DNA of 47,873 nt from a bacterium (GTDB taxonomy: Bacteria; Electryoneota; Electryoneia; Electryoneales; Electryoneaceae). Under the pieces are notes generated by a model that had not been told where the DNA came from, made no database searches, and worked only from the letters and a program-made list of their open reading frames with translations. This document shows positions 42,053 to 47,873 of this stretch, piece after piece. Numbering within the stretch: position 1 is the stretch's first letter; every line of letters starts with the position of its first letter. Made by a program: the position numbers and the translations under genes. The DNA lies in assembly GCA_019912845.1 (NCBI GenBank), contig JAIOHU010000187.1:1-47873 (forward strand), read 5' to 3'.

Positions 42053-44317
42053 TTGGATACCCCTGCAAGATTAAGAAAAAATAATTGTTTAAAATATATA
42101 GTTGTCCTGATTATCCTTTCTCTAGGAAGCCTGGAACTACCTCTTTCAGCATTTGGGGAAGAGAAAGCTCCCAATCGTGTACCCAAAATTGATTCCTCTA
42201 TCAAAGTGGATGCTGTTCTTGACGAGGAGGTTTGGGATAAAGCACTTGTGATGGAGTTGAAGTATGAAGTCCGTCCCAGCGAAAATGTCCCACCGCCAGT
42301 AAGAACCGAAGTGTTGCTCGCATATAATGAGACTCATCTTTTTGCCGCATTTCGTGCTTATGATCCAGACCCGACACAAATCCGTGCTCGATTTTCGGAT
42401 CGTGATCAGTTGTGGGAGGATGACTGGGTAGCACTGAATTTCGACACATTTAACGATGAGAGACGATCCTTCCTTCTGGTCTGCAACCCCCTGGGGATTC
42501 AGGCAGACAATATCGAAGAGACCAACGCTAACAGCTCCGAATGGGACATCATTTGGGAATCACAGGGGAAGATTACCAACGCAGGATACCAGGTCGAAAT
42601 TGCGATTCCATTCAGTTCCATGCGTTTCCAACGTTCAGATGAGGATCAGCTCTGGGGCTTTGATGCAATTAGAAGCTACCCTCGATCTGTACGTCACCAC
42701 ATCGGGTTATTTCCACGTGACCGTGATAACAATTGTTACCTCTGCCAGACAGAAAAACTGATCGGTTTCGCAGGTGTGATACCTGGCAAGAATCTGGAGA
42801 TCGATCCGACAGCTTCTTACGCGCTAACCCAGGAACGTACTATAGACGATGGCATAAGTGGTCCCTTTAATGATTCACGTAGTGAGGATATTGGCTTCAC
42901 TGCGCATTGGGGAGTAACACCAAATGTTACTCTGAGTACCGCAGTCAATCCCGATTTTTCCCAGGTGGAAGCGGATGCTTCACAGTTAGATATCAACACT
43001 CAGTTCGCGTTGTACTACTCAGAGCGACGTCCCTTTTTCCTCAATGGAATTGAATACTTTAACACACGCCTGCGTACAGTGCATACACGTACGCTTGCTG
43101 ATCCACGATGGGGTGCCAAACTGACAGGTAAAGAGGGTGGGCATTCTATTGGGGCGTTTTTCGTTGAAGATGAGATCACAAATTACCTGATCCCTTCCAG
43201 TCAGGGCTCCGATATTTCAAATGTTGACAAAAAAAATCAGTCGGCGGTAATTCGCTACAAATATGATATAGGGCGTTCTTCAAATATCGGCATGGTTGCC
43301 ACAGACCGTGAAACAGATGACGCCTACAATCGCATGGGTGGAGTAGATGGTGGTTTCAGGTTTACACCGCAGGACTGGGTTCGATTTCAGTATCTCTATT
43401 CCGTAAGCCAATATCCCGTTGAAGTTCTCGAGGATGAGGATATCAACGATCAACCGGAGAGTGAATTTTACGGGTCAGCGTTCGATGTCAGCTATAACCA
43501 TAGTACCAGCGGACTGGACTGGTACGGCGTCTACCGTGAAATGACACCAAACTTCCGAGCTGACCTGGGCTTCATCCCCCAGGTTGATTTCAGATATTCA
43601 GAAGCAGGATTGGGCTACACTTGGCAGGAGGATTCTGATAATTGGTGGACCAGCCTCAACTGGGGTGGGGCATATGAGTACGAGGTGGATTTTCGGAGTA
43701 CAATTTTGAACAGGGGAGTTGGTTCCTGGTTTAATTTTTCAGGTCAACGAGAATCATACTTCAATCTATACGGACGAACCGGGTCACGGCATTATGATAG
43801 TAAGGAATTTGATCTATCGTACGTCTGGTTCGAGTATGGTTTTCAAGCGACTGGTGATCTCTCCATGGAACTGGAATTTCAAATTGGCGAACAGATCGAC
43901 TACGAGAACACGCGGAAAGGAAATCAGTTCTGGAGTGAGTATGATATTGTCTACCAGTTCGGGAAACACCTGTCGACTTCATTCACGCAAGAATACGAAC
44001 ATCTGAATGTATCGGGTGGCAGACTCTACACCGCAAACATCAGTTATCTGAGGTTGGTTTATCAGTTCAATCCGAGAATGTTCGTGAGAACTGTTGTTCA
44101 ATATGTGGATTATCGATTTGATCCAACACTTTATGAGGATGAACAGTCGTTACGCTATCAGGCACTGTTCAACCAGTTTCTCTTTTCCTACAAACTGAAT
44201 CCTCAGACGGTTTTTTACCTCGGGTACTCAGATTATTCCTCTGGTGAAGAGGAGTATGTAATTCGTCAGACGAACAGAACAGTGTTCGCAAAACTGGGGT
44301 ATGCTTTTGTGTTATAA
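42053..44317 (+). CDS. CBM9-like/DUF5916 outer-membrane protein
   Basis: 754 aa. A signal peptide lies at about 12-34. Residues about 42-230 form a CBM9-like domain (IDSSIKVDAVLDEEVWDKA, AAFRAYDPDPTQIRA, DDWVALNFDTFNDERRSFLLVCNPLGIQAD, IPFSSMRF). From about 250 on the DUF5916 barrel begins: NLEIDPTASYALTQER, FSQVEADASQLDINTQF, FYSERRPFFLNGIEYF-type motif (YYSERRPFFLNG) and many alternating strands to the end. Proteins of this family are outer-membrane carbohydrate-related receptors of unknown substrate. TTG 42053 follows GGAGG (42042-42046). This is the first chromosomal gene right of the element; the region before it has no promoter I can name. Confidence 0.88.
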   Translation: MDTPARLRKNNCLKYIVVLIILSLGSLELPLSAFGEEKAPNRVPKIDSSIKVDAVLDEEVWDKALVMELKYEVRPSENVPPPVRTEVLLAYNETHLFAAFRAYDPDPTQIRARFSDRDQLWEDDWVALNFDTFNDERRSFLLVCNPLGIQADNIEETNANSSEWDIIWESQGKITNAGYQVEIAIPFSSMRFQRSDEDQLWGFDAIRSYPRSVRHHIGLFPRDRDNNCYLCQTEKLIGFAGVIPGKNLEIDPTASYALTQERTIDDGISGPFNDSRSEDIGFTAHWGVTPNVTLSTAVNPDFSQVEADASQLDINTQFALYYSERRPFFLNGIEYFNTRLRTVHTRTLADPRWGAKLTGKEGGHSIGAFFVEDEITNYLIPSSQGSDISNVDKKNQSAVIRYKYDIGRSSNIGMVATDRETDDAYNRMGGVDGGFRFTPQDWVRFQYLYSVSQYPVEVLEDEDINDQPESEFYGSAFDVSYNHSTSGLDWYGVYREMTPNFRADLGFIPQVDFRYSEAGLGYTWQEDSDNWWTSLNWGGAYEYEVDFRSTILNRGVGSWFNFSGQRESYFNLYGRTGSRHYDSKEFDLSYVWFEYGFQATGDLSMELEFQIGEQIDYENTRKGNQFWSEYDIVYQFGKHLSTSFTQEYEHLNVSGGRLYTANISYLRLVYQFNPRMFVRTVVQYVDYRFDPTLYEDEQSLRYQALFNQFLFSYKLNPQTVFYLGYSDYSSGEEEYVIRQTNRTVFAKLGYAFVL

Positions 44318-44323
44318 TCGCTT

Positions 44324-44351
44324 TTCCGCGACATCTACGGATGTTGCGGAA
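44324..44351. terminator. Hairpin between convergent genes
   Basis: TTCCGCGACAT (44324-44334) pairs with ATGTTGCGGAA (44341-44351), including one G-U pair, around a six-base loop. There is no T-run. Possibly a bidirectional terminator between the genes ending at 44317 and 44398. Confidence 0.45.
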
Positions 44352-44397
44352 CGATCAATGAATTATTTTACGGGATTAAACCTTGATCAATATTCAA

Positions 44398-46566
44398 TCA
44401 TTTCAAAAGGATAACCTTGTTTTCGTGGAACGTTACTCCCTCGAGAGAGCCTTTCAGGTAATAAACACCACTGCCAAGTGTTTTTGAATCAATCTGCCAG
44501 GAATGCAGTCCCGGGGATAGGGACGAATTTGCAAATGTCATCACCTCCTGCCCCACCAGATTATACAGTTGCAGGGAGAGGAATCCTTGTTTGGGTAAAT
44601 TCACCTGGACAGTTGCGAAGCTGTTGAAGGGATTCGGATAAACAGTTGGAATCAACAATCTTGCAGGGGTCAGACTGGTTTCACTTACACTTACAGGCGG
44701 TCGTGGAAGCATCAGCAGTTCGTTTGAAAATGCACTTTCGCTTCCATCTGTAAAGATCGCTTTGACACGGTAATGGTGATGAACCCAGGGCGTTAAACCT
44801 TCATAAAGCAGATAATTCTCAGTTACATTTTCCAGAACCTGGGTCGGTTCAGGTGCAGTATCGAAATACACATCGTAGGATTCAATATCAACATCCGCGA
44901 AATAATTCAGGTAGAGTGAAACCGCTTCGGGGTGATTTTCGCCCCAGAGATATGGTCTGTCTGCCTCTCCGATCATCTCAGTTCGCACAGCGCGGTAAGT
45001 GCTCACCGGTGAACCATTCACGGAATCAATTGATAATTTCCACAATAAATCACCAGCCATATTCACTTCAGTGACTTGAATCTGACCATCTCCGGGATGA
45101 CCCCAGCCTATCAGGGTGTTGCCATTTTGTTGCCGTCTGGAACTACCCATGGACAGGCTGAAACTGCCAGGGTCTTGCTGATAGCTCCACGTCAGAGTTG
45201 CGGTCAGATTTTCTTCATCTAGAATATATTCTTTGGAGCTGGAAAGTTGCGGATGATGATTTTGTCCATTATCAAAAACCATCAGGTTACCATTCTCAAG
45301 CCTTCTCGCATCATGTTGGTGATAAGTACCATTGTCGTCAATAAAGGTGAATTCATTGCCGCTACCACCTCCCAATCTCCAGATGACCTCACCTGTATTT
45401 CGGTCAATTTTGGTTAATTCGCTGGTGATCCGGCTTGAGATGATGATGTTCTCATCGTGGTCAATTTCAATTGAATTTATATGAATGCAATCAATAGTTT
45501 CGCCTCGTGGGTTTACATGCGTTGTATCCATATCCATTATCGGGATGTGGTCAAGACTTCGCCAATTCAGCAAAACATTATGGTTTGCATCTAGTTCCTG
45601 GATTACTCCACCAACAACTACCGCTTCCGGGTGACCCCCATCAACAAACTGACTCATATCAACTATTCTTCGATCTTGCCCGATAATAAGATAGTTTCCA
45701 TTCTCCAGAATCAGCAGTTCGTGGGAATCGGTAGTGAATCCATTCTGTACCTGAACAGAATCTATTTTGTTATAGCTCAAATCCATAACATACCAGTAGC
45801 GCACCGAAAACATAAACATGGTCATGAGCTCAAGATCGGGGAAAGGTTCAAAATGGAAGATGGATGTTTCCTGTTCTCGATAGAAATATTTTATATCACC
45901 ACTGTTATCCATAATGAGGGCGTAAAATGGTGCCCTGGGAAGCTGGGTACGTACTGGAACCATGTATAAATAACCAGGAGATACACCTGGATTGTTTGTA
46001 ACCTCATAATTGAAAAAATCGTTCGGGAGTGAAACCTCATTCAAGTCGGTGAGAGATGTACTGTTCGGTCTTTGGGGAATGGGTGTAACTGGCTGTTCAA
46101 TTTCTTCAGGATATGGATAGCCGTAACGTGACTCCCAAACCTGCTCATCAATATGCCGGGACATGGTTTCTGTAAGTTCCAGCGGAACAGTTTTGAAATT
46201 GAAGTCAATTCCCTGGAACTCATCACCTGTAACAGGATCAACCCTGGGGAGTAATTTCACAGTGACCATTTCATCAACAAGAAATGCAGTCTCAGGCTTC
46301 AGGATAAGTGTCCGATCATCAAGTGCAATGCTAGCATTAAAAGTGTGCTGGCCACTTCTCTCACCTGAAATTAACATTTCGGTTTTGAGTGGAATTCGGG
46401 AAATTTCGGTTGAATAACGAATACTGATTGACGTTGTACAGGAAATCCAGCTTTCGTTGTGAGCCGGATTGGAATATTCCATGTGAATTGAATTTGCCAG
46501 TGTGCTTGAAGTTATCGCAACGACAAAAACGATGACAATCGAAGTAAAAAATCTGTAGTTACTCAT
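44398..46566 (-). CDS. Arylsulfotransferase-like (ASST family) secreted protein with T9SS-type sorting domain
   Basis: 722 aa. A signal peptide (about 5-25) and an Ig-like N-terminal part are followed by a propeller of the ASST/arylsulfotransferase family. Conserved His-rich strand motifs are seen: DSHELLILENGNYLIIGQD, CIHINSIEIDHDENIIISSR, GEVIWRLGGGSGNEF and YHQHDARRLENGNLMVFDNG. Family enzymes transfer sulfuryl groups between phenols through a His. Then comes a fibronectin-like stretch (SVSLYLNYFADVDIESYDVYF...) and the sorting domain VYPNPFNSFATVQVNL ... NKVILLK. Exported beyond the outer membrane if the T9SS assignment is right. ATG at 46564-46566 is preferred to the TTG seven codons upstream. 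Its substrate is unknown. Confidence 0.8.
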   Translation of the reverse strand: MSNYRFFTSIVIVFVVAITSSTLANSIHMEYSNPAHNESWISCTTSISIRYSTEISRIPLKTEMLISGERSGQHTFNASIALDDRTLILKPETAFLVDEMVTVKLLPRVDPVTGDEFQGIDFNFKTVPLELTETMSRHIDEQVWESRYGYPYPEEIEQPVTPIPQRPNSTSLTDLNEVSLPNDFFNYEVTNNPGVSPGYLYMVPVRTQLPRAPFYALIMDNSGDIKYFYREQETSIFHFEPFPDLELMTMFMFSVRYWYVMDLSYNKIDSVQVQNGFTTDSHELLILENGNYLIIGQDRRIVDMSQFVDGGHPEAVVVGGVIQELDANHNVLLNWRSLDHIPIMDMDTTHVNPRGETIDCIHINSIEIDHDENIIISSRITSELTKIDRNTGEVIWRLGGGSGNEFTFIDDNGTYHQHDARRLENGNLMVFDNGQNHHPQLSSSKEYILDEENLTATLTWSYQQDPGSFSLSMGSSRRQQNGNTLIGWGHPGDGQIQVTEVNMAGDLLWKLSIDSVNGSPVSTYRAVRTEMIGEADRPYLWGENHPEAVSLYLNYFADVDIESYDVYFDTAPEPTQVLENVTENYLLYEGLTPWVHHHYRVKAIFTDGSESAFSNELLMLPRPPVSVSETSLTPARLLIPTVYPNPFNSFATVQVNLPKQGFLSLQLYNLVGQEVMTFANSSLSPGLHSWQIDSKTLGSGVYYLKGSLEGVTFHENKVILLK

Positions 46567-46670
46567 TTTAATTTCCGTCACTGTCAAGAATGAATGAACT
46601 GAATTCTCATGTCTATTAACATACGATAGCTGACAATTTCAATTCAACATGTTGTCAAATGGGAGTTCCC

Positions 46671-46705
46671 CAAAAAATACCCATGCAGATTTCTCAGCAT
46701 GGGTA
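46671..46705 (-). terminator. Rho-independent terminator after the Gly-rich protein gene
   Basis: Read on the minus strand, TACCCATGC...GCATGGGTA (9-bp perfect stem, 46697-46705 with 46678-46686) is followed by TTTTTT (46672-46677). It is 32 bases past the stop of the gene at 46737. Confidence 0.88.
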
Positions 46706-46736
46706 ACTTCCAGAAAATTCACTGATTCAAAAATGA

Positions 46737-47552
46737 TTATCCACCAAAGATTACCCCGAAACGAAAGTATGGCTGGTTTACACTTAACTTAGAGCCTTCA
46801 CCCGATAATTCTCGTGTGAAGAACATCCAGTTCCCTGCATCAAAACTTGTCAAATTGTAACCGATAGAGCCTTCAAGTGCCATCCAGTCCAGAATATGCA
46901 CACGTGTCGTAAAATAGGGGTTGAACATTATATATGGCTGCACCAGATCAGTGACAATGTTGTTATTGGGTTGATCAGGGTCGAGGGGTGGATGAGTATA
47001 TTGACCGACTAGATCAAACCAATCGGAAGTGCCGTCATCCTGGATGAGACGGATGTTAACCGCTCCCCCACCGAGTAATCCACCAACGCCAAAGTTAACC
47101 GGTCCATACATCCATGGACTATATTCAACGATAAATCCACCACCCCCAACTGAAATTTCCATTTCACGGTTGTAATCCTTGGGGGCAAGTGGGTTTGTAT
47201 TGTCAGTGTAAATGCCACTGTATGATCCCATTACTCCAAAACCGCCACCACCAATTCGCCATCCGCCACCAACATGTCCAAGCCCGTATCCACCAGCACC
47301 GAACAAACCATTTTCAGGAATTTCAATTCCCATATCCAGAGCGAGGTCTTTGATATCATTAAATTCAACTAATTGATATTGCATGATGAAACCACCATGA
47401 CCATTAAATCCACCAGGACTACGCTTGGTTCTCCAGGTTTTCCACTCGTAGTCTTTGCCGTTGTCGTCAGAATCTTGAGAAGCATAGCCGAGTAATGGAA
47501 TTGTCAACAAGGCAGCCAACAGAAGGATCAATGGTGTTCGTAACATTTTCAT
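46737..47552 (-). CDS. Secreted Gly-rich barrel-like protein, unknown function
   Basis: 271 aa. A signal peptide (about 4-25, ending GYASQ), then a Gly-rich beta protein (GLFGAGGYGLGHVGGGWRIGGGGFGVMG, ISVGGGGFIVEYSPWMYGPVNFGVGGLLGGGAVNIRL) that ends FRFGVIFGG, which looks like an outer-membrane barrel C-terminal strand. Similar Gly-rich proteins occur in thermophilic and FCB-type genomes, but I do not recognise the family. Start: ATG at 47550-47552 behind GGAGG at 6-base spacing. It has its own terminator and a palindromic upstream region, so it is probably a single transcript. Confidence 0.7.
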   Translation of the reverse strand: MKMLRTPLILLLAALLTIPLLGYASQDSDDNGKDYEWKTWRTKRSPGGFNGHGGFIMQYQLVEFNDIKDLALDMGIEIPENGLFGAGGYGLGHVGGGWRIGGGGFGVMGSYSGIYTDNTNPLAPKDYNREMEISVGGGGFIVEYSPWMYGPVNFGVGGLLGGGAVNIRLIQDDGTSDWFDLVGQYTHPPLDPDQPNNNIVTDLVQPYIMFNPYFTTRVHILDWMALEGSIGYNLTSFDAGNWMFFTRELSGEGSKLSVNQPYFRFGVIFGG

Positions 47553-47619
47553 GGTTTACCTCCATTTTTCTATGTGAATTTTTCTCTTCCAGCTCGAAAA
47601 GACTGCTCGTGTAAATAAT

Positions 47620-47661
47620 TAGCAATTTGCATACCAAAAAAATTGCTAGTTCACGAACTAG
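47620..47661. promoter_or_regulatory. Nested inverted repeats upstream of the Gly-rich gene
   Basis: TAGCAATT (47620-47627) and AATTGCTA (47641-47648) are exact inverted copies, and the second runs directly into CTAGTTC-AC-GAACTAG (47646-47661), a perfect 16-base palindrome. Lies 68-109 bases before the ATG. Likely operator, but no regulator is known. Confidence 0.4.
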
Positions 47662-47820
47662 TGCTTTCAGGATAAAAATATCCATTTGTCTTGAGTGGGA
47701 AATTGCTGAATCGGTGAGGATTGAAGGAAAAAACTACACTAAGGTGTTGATAATTATCTGTTTATTGCAGAGGAAAACAGGACAAAAATCAGATCAAATA
47801 ACTTCATTCTCGCAGAGTAA

Positions 47821-47873
47821 GCTGTCCCAAAATGCTCATTCCGACCGCGTCATGCCAGCGTGGTGTTAGCTGG
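47821..47873 (+). repeat. Dispersed inverted-repeat element, copy 4 (cut by the window end)
   Basis: CGCGTCATGCCAGCGTGGTG and TTAGCTGG continue to the last base. The inner arm is GCCAGC...GCTGG; the outer arm lies beyond the window. Confidence 0.7.

Larger units (their letters stand above)
47553..47873. other. Upstream region of the Gly-rich gene and window end
   Basis: 321 bases with no gene. It contains a candidate operator (47620-47661) and the start of another dispersed repeat copy (47821-47873). Confidence 0.45.

Noticed and set aside
42201-42449. 82-aa minus-strand frame opposite the CBM9/DUF5916 gene
   Set aside because: Antisense shadow of a strongly supported gene with low-complexity His/Pro content.

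Overview
The window looks like chromosomal DNA of an uncultured Gram-negative bacterium of the broad Fibrobacteres-Chlorobi-Bacteroidetes (FCB) assemblage. Four large secreted proteins end in a Por/T9SS-type sorting domain introduced by a [Y/F]PNPFN motif (genes at 14889, 17472, 20109 and 44398). There are also several outer-membrane barrels, PEGA repeats and a lipoprotein histidine kinase. No marker fixes the phylum. The assignment rests on these families and I did not compare it with any database.

Layout. 1-6271: a 5'-truncated PEGA/propeller-repeat protein, penicillin-binding protein 1C and an Omp85-like barrel. 6284-16808 (minus): a terminator, a TPR-TylF methyltransferase, an orphan lipoprotein sensor kinase, then a tight run whose transcription order is sorting-domain protein, PorV-like porin, barrel, zinc-ribbon/HEPN-like protein and MltB-like transglycosylase. 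A glycosyltransferase lies upstream of that run. 16966-25285: a possible 42-aa membrane protein, a beta-helix secreted protein, tRNA-His(GUG) with its terminator, a secreted propeller-like protein, a decayed tRNA-His 3' end, a HipA-like kinase/DUF3037 pair and histidyl-tRNA synthetase. 25510-33688: a MIO-type aromatic ammonia-lyase, a hemerythrin, and a surface-polysaccharide-like group of two asparagine-synthase-type amidotransferases around a glycosyltransferase.

33925-41841 is a compact 7.9-kb integrative element inserted in tRNA-Arg(CCU). It is bounded by identical 54-bp att repeats and carries a tyrosine integrase, an excisionase-like HTH protein, a primase-polymerase/DUF3987 replication protein, an inverted array of 9-bp repeats just after that gene, a DUF5681 protein, a lipoprotein and several unknown small genes. 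It has no structural or conjugation genes, so it resembles a phage-satellite or plasmid-like island. 42053-47552: a CBM9/DUF5916 barrel, an arylsulfotransferase-like sorting-domain protein and a Gly-rich barrel-like protein.

The strongest unexpected observation is the histidine decoding pair. The tRNA-His lacks an encoded G-1 and carries U72, A73 and U20a, and the HisRS encoded 3.7 kb away has the divergent signature I associate with alphaproteobacteria of the Caulobacter type. That is the combination described for the non-canonical, orthogonal HisRS/tRNA-His system, here in what appears to be an FCB-type genome. A second recurring theme is a dispersed intergenic inverted repeat (CGTCATxCCAGC...GCTGGxATCCAGG) that in two places appears to have become part of coding sequence.
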